From: Ruminococcus sp.
Lineage (GTDB): Bacteria; Bacillota; Clostridia; Oscillospirales; Ruminococcaceae
Length of the DNA: 16,745 bases
Direction: 5' to 3'
NCBI GenBank assembly: GCA_014799675.1
Contig: JAAVHM010000087.1
Coordinates: 11,788 to 28,532, forward strand
Shown: one piece after another, positions 6,920-14,013 of the stretch
How the letters are laid out: each line of letters begins with the position of its first letter
How positions within the stretch are numbered: position 1 is the first letter of the stretch
Position numbers and translations under genes: made by a program
The notes under the pieces: model-generated
Database searches by the model: none
Told to the model about the DNA's origin: nothing
What the model saw: the letters and a program-made list of their open reading frames with translations, nothing else

Positions 6920-8890
6920 TCAGTCTGTTGCTAAGGATTCGTAATTTTCCGTCTCCTCCGCGGGACGTACACGTCCGAGGACTATGGTGCTGAGACCCTC
7001 CACAACGTAATCGTCGCAAACCTTGTATAAAGGCTCTGTGCCTGCCCGTTCGCCGTCAACGTAAACGCCGTATTCGCCGAAAGCGTGGAGAGTTACCGCG
7101 TAATCGTTGGGGTTGAAAAATACAACTATCTCGTCGAAAATATTGTCCCCCGTAAGCACAAAGCCCACCACTCTCTGGGGCAGACGGTCGAGAAAGACCA
7201 TATGCTCACCGATCTGCTCCTTGTCGTACATTCTGAAAGCCGTGTGTTCTTTCCTCAAAGCTATCAAGCCCTTGTAGTACTCGAAAACGTCCTTGAATTC
7301 CGATTTCCGTTCCCATTTCAGACTGTTTACAGCGTCGGGGGAATTGTAGCTGTTGTGGTCGAAAACATTTCCTCCCGGGAAAGGCTTTGACCGCAGGAAT
7401 TCCTGTCCCGCCTGTATAAAGGGGATTCCCTGTGCAAGATAAACCATTGCCGCCGACATTTTATCCATGCGCTTGCGGTTTTCCATGCTGTCGGTGCTGT
7501 TGGTGTAGTAAAGCTTGTCCCAAAGGGTCAGATTGTCGTGAGCTTCAACATAGTTCACGGTCTGCTGGGGACTTTCCGTCCACGCAAATTTATTGAGGTT
7601 GGGAAGTTGGGGGTGAGGTATTCTTCCGCACATAACTTCTTTTACAAAATCCTCGTTGCCCGAAACGCCGTTTACATAGCCCCTGTCGGCGTCCTTGAAA
7701 TTGTTGCCCTTGATAGTGTCTCTGAAATCGTCGCTGAAATAGCCGTAATCGGGAGTATGCCTTGCATTAAGCTTCATAGCACGCTTGCCCCAGTCAAGAG
7801 GGGAGTCTCCCCCTGCCCAGCCCTCGCCGTAAAGGATAACGTTGGGGTTTATCTCTTTAAGACGCTTGGAGGCAAGGTTCAGGGTCTCGATATCGTAAAG
7901 TCCCATTAAATCAAAGCGGAAGCCGTCTATTTTATATTCCGTCGCCCAGTAGCAAAGGCTGTCTATGATAAACTTTCTTGCCATTGCGCGCTCCGTTGCG
8001 ACCTCGTTTCCGCAGCCGCTGCCGTTGCTGAAATACTCGTTGTTCTCGCCCCAAAGTCTGTAGTAATATTTGGGGTAAGTTTTATTAAAGCAGGAGTCCG
8101 CCGTTGCAAAGGTGTGGTTGTATACAACGTCCATGATAACGCCGATACCCTCCTTGTGGAGAGCGTAAACAAGGCGTTTAAGCTCCTTTACGCGGGCTTT
8201 TCCGTCATATGGGTTTGTGGAGTAAGAGCCTGCGGGAGTATTGTAATTCCTCGGGTCGTAGCCCCAGTTGAATTGCGGCTTGTGGAGGTCTGTCTCGTCA
8301 ATGCGTTCAAAGTCGAATATAGGCATAAGCTGGACGTGTGTAACGCCAAGCTCCTTGATATGGTCAATGCCGATAGCGTCCCCCGCGGCGTTTACAACGC
8401 CCTTTTCGATAAAGCCGAGGAAACGTCCCTTATAGCAGAAATTGCCGCTTTTGTCAATGGAAAAATCGCGGACGTGAAGCTCGTACACGCAGGCGTCGGT
8501 GTAGTGGTCAAGACGGACATAGTCCTGATTTTCCCAACCTGCGGGGTCGCAGCTTTTCATGTCGATGACCATGCTCATTGCGCCGTTTACACCTGCGGAC
8601 TTTCCGTAAATATCGGCAGTCTCCTGCTCAATGCCGTCATAGGTCATAACGTATGTATAATATACGCCGTCCAGGTCGCCGAAAGCGGTTTTCGACCATA
8701 TACCGTCCCTGCCCTTTGTCATGGGAAGCTTGCGGTATGGCTTTTCGTCGCGGCTGTCCTTATAGAGATGCACCTTTGCGCCGTCCGCCTCGGGAGCCCA
8801 TACTCTGAACTCGGTCTGCTCCTTATCATATAAAGCGCCCAGCTTGGTATCTTCGCCGCACGCAAATTTTTCATCAATATGCGTAAACAT
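6920..8890 (-). CDS. pulA: Type I pullulanase (GH13), intracellular
   Basis: This enzyme hydrolyses alpha-1,6 branch linkages in pullulan, limit dextrins and glycogen-like glucans. It has 656 residues, the usual size for type I enzymes. An N-terminal CBM48-like domain (about 25-110, EFRVWAPEADGAKVHLYKD) is followed by the GH13 barrel. The type I signature is present as FNWGYDP (207-213; Phe for the usual Tyr). Other motifs are DVVYNH (254-259), GFRFDLMG with nucleophile Asp327, GEGW with acid/base Glu356, and EAHDN (449-453). No signal peptide is present, so it should act on imported oligosaccharides or storage glycogen. I chose ATG 8890 because AAAGGAGT lies 8 bases upstream. An upstream extension to 8998 would translate the promoter and repeat. 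It is transcribed alone from the promoter at 8979-9007. Confidence 0.95.
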   Translation of the reverse strand: MFTHIDEKFACGEDTKLGALYDKEQTEFRVWAPEADGAKVHLYKDSRDEKPYRKLPMTKGRDGIWSKTAFGDLDGVYYTYVMTYDGIEQETADIYGKSAGVNGAMSMVIDMKSCDPAGWENQDYVRLDHYTDACVYELHVRDFSIDKSGNFCYKGRFLGFIEKGVVNAAGDAIGIDHIKELGVTHVQLMPIFDFERIDETDLHKPQFNWGYDPRNYNTPAGSYSTNPYDGKARVKELKRLVYALHKEGIGVIMDVVYNHTFATADSCFNKTYPKYYYRLWGENNEYFSNGSGCGNEVATERAMARKFIIDSLCYWATEYKIDGFRFDLMGLYDIETLNLASKRLKEINPNVILYGEGWAGGDSPLDWGKRAMKLNARHTPDYGYFSDDFRDTIKGNNFKDADRGYVNGVSGNEDFVKEVMCGRIPHPQLPNLNKFAWTESPQQTVNYVEAHDNLTLWDKLYYTNSTDSMENRKRMDKMSAAMVYLAQGIPFIQAGQEFLRSKPFPGGNVFDHNSYNSPDAVNSLKWERKSEFKDVFEYYKGLIALRKEHTAFRMYDKEQIGEHMVFLDRLPQRVVGFVLTGDNIFDEIVVFFNPNDYAVTLHAFGEYGVYVDGERAGTEPLYKVCDDYVVEGLSTIVLGRVRPAEETENYESLATD

Positions 8891-8909
8891 AAAACCGTAC
8901 TCCTTTATT

Positions 8910-8943
8910 AGAGAATAGAGGATAGAAGACAGAGAATAGAAGC
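8910..8943 (-). repeat. Solo copy of the AGAGGATAGA-type repeat in the pulA leader
   Basis: A purine-rich stretch on the plus strand (pyrimidine-rich in the pulA mRNA) lies between the pulA promoter and its Shine-Dalgarno. Bases 8915-8940 are identical over 26 bases to 13923-13948 upstream of gdpP. Only one arm is present here, without its complement. It ends about 3 bases from the Shine-Dalgarno. Confidence 0.85.
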
Positions 8944-8978
8944 TTCCGCCCCCTGATTGTATAAAAGCATACAATAAT

Positions 8979-9007
8979 ATTATACAATAAAACAGCAAAT
9001 TTGTAAA
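8979..9007 (-). promoter_or_regulatory. pulA promoter
   Basis: On the minus strand, TTTACA (9002-9007) and TATAAT (8979-8984) are separated by exactly 17 bp, a near-consensus sigma-A promoter. The predicted leader is about 80 bases and includes the repeat at 8910-8943. I see no obvious cre-type catabolite operator. Confidence 0.8.
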
Positions 9008-9061
9008 CTATGCTAAACAAACAAAATACACTTTTAAATTTTGGTAAATCAAACGAAAGCA

Positions 9062-9213
9062 AATGATAATTAATAATTAATAATTAATAATGAATGAGGT
9101 TTGCTTCGCAAACAGATTAATAAAAAGGGTGCAGAAAAATTTTCCTGCACCCTTTCTATTTAGCGAGTATAAATAATTATTAATTATTAATTGTTAATTA
9201 TTAATTATTAATT
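9062..9213. repeat. Composite AT-rich inverted repeat between pulA and dnaB
   Basis: TAATTAATAAT-type heptads at 9065-9091 face complementary TTAATTATTAATT-type heptads at 9173-9213. Between them are a perfect small hairpin GTTTGCTTCGCAAAC (9099-9113) and the dnaB terminator (9124-9155). The right arm runs into the dnaB coding sequence and provides its final codons and stop. Bases 9173-9207 are identical to 14387-14421. Confidence 0.75.
9124..9155 (-). terminator. Intrinsic terminator of the rplI-dnaB operon
   Basis: AAAGGGTGCAG (9124-9134) and CTGCACCCTTT (9145-9155) form a perfect 11-bp stem with an A/T loop. On the minus strand the stem runs into CCCTTTTTATTAA. It lies 46 bp past the dnaB stop. 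Its GGTGCAG...CTGCACC core with A/T interior is the same as in the terminator at 6780-6810. Confidence 0.85.
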
Positions 9214-10544
9214 GGCTTATTGCTTGCGCCGACAAAAAGCATATACGGCGCATTGTAACGCAGATTTACCGTCCCTGTCTCGCCGTGGCGGTTTTTTGCA
9301 ACGATACATTCGGCAAGGGAGGGGTCTTGGGTGTCCTTATTGTAGTAAGCGTCGCGGTACAGGAACATAACGATATCCGCGTCCTGCTCGATAGAACCAG
9401 ATTCACGCAGGTCGGAAAGCATGGGACGCTTGTCCGTCCTCGATTCCACCGCACGGGAAAGCTGTGACAGGGTTATTACGGGGACGTTCAGTTCCTTTGC
9501 CATTAGCTTGAGCTGTCTTGTTATTTCCGAAATTTCGGTAACTCTGTTGTCGATACGCCTGCCGCTGCTCATAAGCTGCAAATAGTCAATTATGACAAGT
9601 CCTAAATTTTTCATGCGGCGCAGCTTTGCTTTCATTTGGGTAACGGTTATTCCCGCGGTGTCGTCAAGATAAATATTCATGCCCGACAGCCGTTCCGCCC
9701 CCTCCGCAAGCTTAGTCCACTGCTCCCCCGAAATGTTGCCTTTCATGAGGCAGTCTCCCTCAACAAAGCTTTCCGATTCAAGCATACGGATAACGTTCTG
9801 CTCCTTTGACATTTCAAGAGAAAAAATTACGACCTCCGCTTCCTTGTTTCGGCGGGCGACGTTCGTTGCAAGATTAAGGGCAAATGCGGACTTTCCCATT
9901 GCGGGACGAGCCGCCAAAATAATAAGGTCGGACTTGTTAAGACCCGTTATAACATGGTCAAGGTCGGAATACCCCGACTTTGCGCCGATATATTTTTCCT
10001 TGTCGGGACCCGATTTTCTGCCTAATTCGTCGTAGGCTTCAAGGACTACCTCGTCTATCTTTGCAAGACCGTCCGCGGCTTTGCCCTGACGTATGTCGTA
10101 AATTTTCTGCTCCGCATAGTCAAGGAGCTGTTCCGCCGTTTCCTGTCCCGAGGAGGAGACCTCGATAATTTCGCGGGCGGTAGTTATAAGCTGTCTGATG
10201 TAATATTTCTGCTCGACAATTTTGCAGTAGTCCTCGATATTTTTCGTGGTGGGGACGCTCTCCATAATATTGGCGAGGTACTCCTTTGCCGACGAGGAGC
10301 TTTCAAAAATATTTTCCCTGACCGCTTCGTCAATGACCGTGATAATGTCCGTCTTAACGCCCAGCGTGAACTGACGGATCATTACCGCAAAAAGGTCGCG
10401 GTGCTTTGTGACATAGAAGCTGTCGGGCTTTATGTAGTCCATAGCCCTTGTAATGGCTTCGGGGTCGATAAGCAAAGCCCCCAGCACGGTTTGTTCCGCT
10501 TCAAGGTTATAGGGTAATTCCGTAGAATTAATATCGAAATCCAT
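9201..10544 (-). CDS. dnaB: Replicative DNA helicase DnaB (DnaC in Bacillus)
   Basis: This is the hexameric ATP-driven helicase that unwinds the replication fork and contacts primase through its N-terminal domain. At 447 residues it is of typical length. The N-domain starts with PYNLEAEQTVLGALLIDP. The RecA-like domain has Walker A ARPAMGKS (212-219; the usual first Gly is Ala), Walker B LVIIDYLQLM (316-325), EISEITRQLKLMAKEL and VITLSQLSRAVE (356-367), and a C-terminal KNRHGETGTV. No intein is present. The start at 10544 has GGAG at 9-base spacing. The last codons, encoding PINN and the stop, are formed by an AT-rich repeat, so the extreme C-terminus may be recent. It is the last gene of an apparent rplI-tfoX-like-dnaB operon. 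Confidence 0.97.
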   Translation of the reverse strand: MDFDINSTELPYNLEAEQTVLGALLIDPEAITRAMDYIKPDSFYVTKHRDLFAVMIRQFTLGVKTDIITVIDEAVRENIFESSSSAKEYLANIMESVPTTKNIEDYCKIVEQKYYIRQLITTAREIIEVSSSGQETAEQLLDYAEQKIYDIRQGKAADGLAKIDEVVLEAYDELGRKSGPDKEKYIGAKSGYSDLDHVITGLNKSDLIILAARPAMGKSAFALNLATNVARRNKEAEVVIFSLEMSKEQNVIRMLESESFVEGDCLMKGNISGEQWTKLAEGAERLSGMNIYLDDTAGITVTQMKAKLRRMKNLGLVIIDYLQLMSSGRRIDNRVTEISEITRQLKLMAKELNVPVITLSQLSRAVESRTDKRPMLSDLRESGSIEQDADIVMFLYRDAYYNKDTQDPSLAECIVAKNRHGETGTVNLRYNAPYMLFVGASNKPINN

Positions 10545-10567
10545 AATAAATTACTCCAATGGGATAA

Positions 10568-10825
10568 TTAATTTTTTAGCGAGTCGCTGAATTCTTTCAG
10601 TTCCTTTTTCTTTTCCGCCGAAAGGCTGTTGTATTCGGTATTTGTTATAGCTCCCTCCAGCGTGTAAAGGTGGACAAGACACACGTTGGGGTAAGCTTTT
10701 TTCAGTCTTTCAAAAGCCTGCTTCGAGCCTGTGAAAATAAGCTCCTCCGCGGTGTCTATGCCCACGGAAGCAAGCTTTCTTGACATCTCTTTGCCAATAT
10801 TCATCATTGAAGTGAGTTCTGCCAT
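10568..10825 (-). CDS. Stand-alone TfoX C-terminal domain protein
   Basis: This 85-residue protein begins MAELTSMMNIGKEMSRKLAS and matches the TfoX C-terminal domain: a helix-hairpin-helix-like opening (NIGKEMSRKLASVGIDTAEEL), a central RLKKAYPNVCLVHLYTLEGAI and a charged helical tail. Full-length TfoX/Sxy regulates competence in Gammaproteobacteria. Single-domain versions are common in Firmicutes and have no settled role; nucleic-acid binding is likely from the fold. The ATG at 10825 has GAGGAG overlapping the end of rplI, only 3 bp away, and dnaB begins 23 bp downstream, so it is translated from the same mRNA. Its position inside the rplI-dnaB pair is unusual and suggests a tie to replication or translation. 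Confidence 0.85.
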   Translation of the reverse strand: MAELTSMMNIGKEMSRKLASVGIDTAEELIFTGSKQAFERLKKAYPNVCLVHLYTLEGAITNTEYNSLSAEKKKELKEFSDSLKN

Positions 10826-10828
10826 ATA

Positions 10829-11275
10829 TTACTCCTCTGTAACTTCTACAGTGATTTTTTCGGAAATTCCCGCAAGGAATTTTACCTCCGCAGTATATGT
10901 GCCGAAGGACTTTATTTCCGTGTCAAGGGAGATCTTCTTTTTGTCGACCATTACCCCAAGCTGTGCGGAAATAAGGTCTGCGATATTTCCCGCGGTTACA
11001 GAGCCGAAAAGCTTTCCGCCCTGTCCCGCTTTGGACTTGCAGATGATTTTTTTGCCCTTTATCTTTGCGGCGGCAGATTCCGCTTCCTGCTTTGCAACGT
11101 CCGCCTTGTGCTGTTCGGAGGACTTTTTGCCCGCAAGGTCGGACATATTCTTTGCAGTCGCCTCAACGGCAAGACCCTTGCCTATCAAAAAGTTTCTTGC
11201 GTAGCCGTCCGCAACCTCTTTAACGTCGCCCTTTTTGCCCGAGCCTTTAACGTCCTGTAAAAAAATAACTTTCAT
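10829..11275 (-). CDS. rplI: 50S ribosomal protein L9
   Basis: L9 binds 23S rRNA near the base of the L1 stalk and stabilises the ribosome against frameshifting. At 148 residues it is full length. The N-domain is MKVIFLQDVKGSGKKGDV followed by KEVADGYARNFLIGKGLAVEA, the characteristic L9 signature. A long Lys/Ala helix (about 44-80) leads to the C-domain, with LFGSVTAGNIADLI and KKISLDTEIKSFGTYTAEVK. I chose ATG 11275 with AAGGAG at 8-base spacing; an in-frame extension to 11350 has no family similarity. The stop is 3 bp from the TfoX-domain gene. The upstream small gene ends within the rplI ribosome binding site region, so rplI may be partly translationally coupled to it. Confidence 0.97.
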   Translation of the reverse strand: MKVIFLQDVKGSGKKGDVKEVADGYARNFLIGKGLAVEATAKNMSDLAGKKSSEQHKADVAKQEAESAAAKIKGKKIICKSKAGQGGKLFGSVTAGNIADLISAQLGVMVDKKKISLDTEIKSFGTYTAEVKFLAGISEKITVEVTEE

Positions 11276-11280
11276 AATTA

Positions 11281-11628
11281 TTACTCCTTTGTTTTTATTA
11301 TTAAAATTTTTAGTGCTTCCGCTATTTCGGATAAATGGGTAATATCCCACGGTTCAACAAAAAACGAACAAAAGCCGTCACATTCCGACAATGTAAATTT
11401 AATTTCTTTGTATGAACAATAATGATGATTTATGCCAAACCAATCAAAACCTTCTCGGTCGCAGGTAAATAAATCGCTTTTCTCCATTAAATCAAAAATA
11501 AAAGATTTTTCCATATCAAAAAGATTTCCCTGCCAATATTTTTCCGGGATATATTTTTTAAAGTTGAAGCTTAATTCAAAGCCGTTTTCTATTCCTGCTC
11601 TTGAATTTTTATATTTTATTTCTACCAT
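11281..11628 (-). CDS. Small AT-rich hypothetical protein (possibly immunity-like)
   Basis: A 115-residue protein I do not recognise. It is soluble, aromatic-rich and acidic, with segments NGFELSFNFKKYIPEKYW, FDWFGINHHYC and FCSFFVEPWDITHLSEIAEA. There is no signal peptide or membrane helix. Small single-domain proteins of this composition are often immunity proteins or SMI1-like orphans, but that is only a guess. The ATG at 11628 has GGGGTG 5 bases upstream. The base composition is visibly more AT-rich than the flanking rplI and gdpP genes, with many AAA/ATT/TTT codons, which suggests recent acquisition. It sits within the otherwise conserved gdpP-rplI interval, with a hairpin-rich non-coding block between it and gdpP. 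Its stop codon is 5 bp before the rplI start and touches the rplI Shine-Dalgarno. Confidence 0.65.
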   Translation of the reverse strand: MVEIKYKNSRAGIENGFELSFNFKKYIPEKYWQGNLFDMEKSFIFDLMEKSDLFTCDREGFDWFGINHHYCSYKEIKFTLSECDGFCSFFVEPWDITHLSEIAEALKILIIKTKE

Positions 11629-11651
11629 AATACACCCCGTTTTTGTTATTT

Positions 11652-11678
11652 TGTAAACAGTCCGCGGGACTGTTTACA
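11652..11678. repeat. Perfect 12-bp palindromic hairpin upstream of the AT-rich gene
   Basis: TGTAAACAGTCC and GGACTGTTTACA form a perfect 12-bp stem with the loop GCG. No T-run follows on either strand, so it is not a standard terminator. It lies 23 bp upstream of the start of the AT-rich gene and could be a leader structure, an operator or the boundary of an inserted segment. Confidence 0.75.
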
Positions 11679-11700
11679 AGGGTTAGATGTTCTGTACCCT

Positions 11701-11751
11701 AGGGGGACGCCCTCTCTTGCAGGGCGTCCCCCTCTTGTGTCTGCGACACAA
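11701..11751. repeat. Pair of perfect hairpins in the gdpP-rplI gap
   Basis: AGGGGGACGCCCT (11701-11713) pairs perfectly over 13 bp with AGGGCGTCCCCCT (11721-11733), loop 7 bases. It is followed directly by TTGTGTC-TGC-GACACAA (11735-11751). They lie downstream of gdpP on the minus strand and may end or stabilise its transcript, but lack a clear U-tract. Confidence 0.75.
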
Positions 11752-11808
11752 TTCACCCCCTGCGGAGCGCTTGAACGATAGGGGAGTTTCGCCCTCTGCG
11801 GAGTGCGA

Positions 11809-11880
11809 CAAGGGCTTTGCCCCTTGACCCCACGAGGGCTCTGCCCCTCGACCCCGCAAGCTGGGCTCAGCTTGACCAGC
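11809..11880. repeat. Three 24-bp tandem units, each an independent hairpin
   Basis: Units start at 11809, 11833 and 11857. Their stems are CAAGGG/CCCTTG, CGAGGG/CCCTCG and CAAGCTG/CAGCTTG, each followed by GACC. The stems differ but stay complementary, which suggests selection on structure. The array ends 19 bp before the gdpP stop codon. CTGCGGAGCGC and CTGCGGAGTGC (about 11759-11806) form a further short direct repeat next to it. Confidence 0.75.
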
Positions 11881-11899
11881 TAAATAGAGAACCTTACAT

Positions 11900-13897
11900 T
11901 TAGCTGATATTGGCTATGTGTTCGTCGATTGCTCCAATAAGCTTCGCTTTCGCTTCGTTTATGCTTATATCACGGAACTGCGCCGCCGCCATAGTCTGGT
12001 GTCCGCCGCCGCCTAATTTCTCCATGATTATCTGGACGTTCATTGCTCCCCTTGACCGTGCGGAAATATTTATTCCCCCGTCGGGAGTTTTAAAAATTAC
12101 AAAGCTCGCGTCCACGCCCAGTATGCTGAGCATTTCGTCAGCCGCCTGCGCCGCGCTTACTCTTGCGCTGCTGTCGCCGCTTTCGTCCATTGCTATGCCG
12201 CAGCGTTTGTATATTTCCGTGGCGGAGATAAGCTGTGAACGGTGCTTAACGCAGTCCAGAGTGTTTGCGAAAAGTCCCTTGACCGCAACCATGTCCGCCC
12301 CAAGCTTTCGGAGGAACGCCGCCGCCTCAAAGGTACGCACGCCTGTACGCATTACAAAGTCCTTTGTGTCAAGCATAATTCCCGCAAGCATTGCGTCCGC
12401 GTAATAGCTTTGAAGCTTGTCTATGCCGGGGAAATACTGTATAAGCTCCGCGGTCATTTCGCTTGCCGAGGAAGCGTACGGCTCGTGGTGGAAAATAACC
12501 GCGTTGTCTATAAAATTCACCGTCTGGCGGTGGTGGTCGATAACCGCAATGTGCTTTGCCGCTTCGTAAAGCTCGGTGCTTTCAATAATGTCCTTGTTGT
12601 GGGTGTCCGTCACTATGAGCAGGGTACGGTCGGTCATGCGGGCAATTGCTTCCGTTATGGAAATGAAAATGGGAAGCTCCTCGGTAAGATTTTCATTGAG
12701 ACGGTCGATTATGGGCTTTGCAAGACATTTTTCATAGTCCACAGCCATGTACGCTTCAATGTCGGGATTAAGCAGGCGGACAGCCCCGCACATACCTGCT
12801 CCCGAGCCTATGCTGTCAAGGTCGCCGTAACGGTGTCCCATAATAATAACGCTGTCGCAGGAATTTATAAGCTCCATAAGAGCCGTGGCAACAAATCGGG
12901 TCTTGACCTTGGTATTTTTCTCTATACCCTTTGTGACGCCGCCGAAAAATTCAAAGCCGTTCTCCGTCTTTACGGCAGCCTGGTCGCCGCCTCTGCCCTG
13001 CGCCATTTCAAGGGCTTGCTTTGCTTCCTTTTCTCCCGACTGTATGCCCTCGGAATTTATTCCAACGCCTATGGAAAGGGTCAAGGGGTACTTTTCGGTA
13101 ACGTTTATATTTCGCACTCTTTCAAGAATTTTAAACTTGTTTTCTATCATTCTGCCCAGCTGATTTTCCTCGGCAATAGCCATAAAGCGGTCGGAGCCGA
13201 GCTTTTTCAGCAAAGCCTTGTGTTCCTCAAAATACGCTTCGAGAAGCTTGTCCAGCTGTATCATTATGTGAGCCTTTTCGCTGTCCTTTTCTCCCGAAAG
13301 AATATCCTCGTAATTGTCCACGGAAATAAGTATAATTGCGGGACGTATCTCGTTCAGTCTTTTTTCAAGGTTTATATAGTCGCTGATGTCGTCAAAATAC
13401 AGCAGGGTAAGATCCGAGATAAGCTCGGAGGAATCGTCCCGCTTTTCGGTGGTGACGGCGGAAATGCGGAAGTGTCCCGTTTCATAGCTTACTGTCGCGT
13501 TTTTGTTTTCAATGGACTTCTGCAAGTCCAGATCACCGAAAAGCTTTGTGATGTGGAGACCGAAAACGTCGTCCCCGCATATCTGTTCGGTAAAGGCAAT
13601 GTTGTACCACACGATAATACCCTCGCCGTCCACAATGACAGCAGGGGCGGGGAATTTATACAGCGAGTCTCTTTCCGTAAGATTTAACTGGGACTCCATT
13701 TCCGTAACGAATTTATGGAGGTTCTGCTGCGACGCGGAAAAGAGGGTCAGGAACGCAAGGGCGGATAATGCCGTTATAGCAAGGAGCGTCCAGAACCGCA
13801 CCTCGTTCACCTCGTAAACCGAAAAGGCGCAGGCGAGGGACACCACTACCAGCAGCAGCGATACCATTTTAAAAGCTGTCCAGCGTTTTCCTTTCAT
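11900..13897 (-). CDS. gdpP: Cyclic-di-AMP phosphodiesterase GdpP
   Basis: GdpP is a membrane-anchored phosphodiesterase that degrades c-di-AMP and so affects cell-wall and potassium homeostasis. It has 665 residues, the family size. Order: two transmembrane helices (about 12-28 and 36-54); a PAS-like domain (about 78-125, KFPAPAVIVDGEGIIVWYN); a degenerate GGDEF domain (about 185-310) in which the signature reads GSDRF; a DHH domain with GHRYGDLDSIG (354-364), IVTDTHN (428-434) and IDHHRQ (453-458); and DHHA1 ending in GGGGHQTMAAAQ (629-640). All metal-site motifs look intact. I prefer ATG 13897 to the in-frame GTG 13912, because AAAGGTGG overlaps that GTG and fits the ATG. It is upstream of rplI-dnaB, as in Bacillus and Staphylococcus. 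It may be read from the small-gene promoter at 14216-14244. Confidence 0.96.
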   Translation of the reverse strand: MKGKRWTAFKMVSLLLVVVSLACAFSVYEVNEVRFWTLLAITALSALAFLTLFSASQQNLHKFVTEMESQLNLTERDSLYKFPAPAVIVDGEGIIVWYNIAFTEQICGDDVFGLHITKLFGDLDLQKSIENKNATVSYETGHFRISAVTTEKRDDSSELISDLTLLYFDDISDYINLEKRLNEIRPAIILISVDNYEDILSGEKDSEKAHIMIQLDKLLEAYFEEHKALLKKLGSDRFMAIAEENQLGRMIENKFKILERVRNINVTEKYPLTLSIGVGINSEGIQSGEKEAKQALEMAQGRGGDQAAVKTENGFEFFGGVTKGIEKNTKVKTRFVATALMELINSCDSVIIMGHRYGDLDSIGSGAGMCGAVRLLNPDIEAYMAVDYEKCLAKPIIDRLNENLTEELPIFISITEAIARMTDRTLLIVTDTHNKDIIESTELYEAAKHIAVIDHHRQTVNFIDNAVIFHHEPYASSASEMTAELIQYFPGIDKLQSYYADAMLAGIMLDTKDFVMRTGVRTFEAAAFLRKLGADMVAVKGLFANTLDCVKHRSQLISATEIYKRCGIAMDESGDSSARVSAAQAADEMLSILGVDASFVIFKTPDGGINISARSRGAMNVQIIMEKLGGGGHQTMAAAQFRDISINEAKAKLIGAIDEHIANIS

Positions 13898-13917
13898 AGA
13901 TACAGAGACCACCTTTC

Positions 13918-14000
13918 AGAAGATAGAGGATAGAAGACAGAGAATAGAGGTTAAAAACAGAAAATTTTATCCTCTATCGTCTATTTTCTATCCTCTGTTC
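13918..14000. repeat. AGAGGATAGA-type inverted repeat in the gdpP leader
   Basis: A purine-rich arm (13918-13950) is imperfectly complementary over about 30 bases to a pyrimidine-rich arm (13969-14000), with an AT-rich loop. Bases 13923-13948 are identical to 8915-8940 in the pulA leader. The repeat directly abuts the AAAGGTGG Shine-Dalgarno of gdpP (13910-13917). It separates gdpP from the small gene upstream. Confidence 0.85.
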
Positions 14001-14013
14001 TTTTTGCATAAAT

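Noticed and set aside
8891..8998. N-terminal extension of the pullulanase that could look like a signal peptide
   Set aside because: It would translate the promoter, leader and repeat. The real start at 8890 has AAAGGAGT, and CBM48 begins soon after.
11276..11350. Extended N-terminus of ribosomal protein L9
   Set aside because: L9 normally starts MKVIFL, with a good ribosome binding site before 11275; the extension overlaps the upstream gene.
12242..13687. 481-residue plus-strand open frame opposite gdpP
   Set aside because: Antisense shadow of a complete GdpP with all motifs; no recognisable domain and no ribosome binding site.
13898..13912. GTG start five codons upstream for GdpP
   Set aside because: The Shine-Dalgarno overlaps this GTG, so the downstream ATG fits better.
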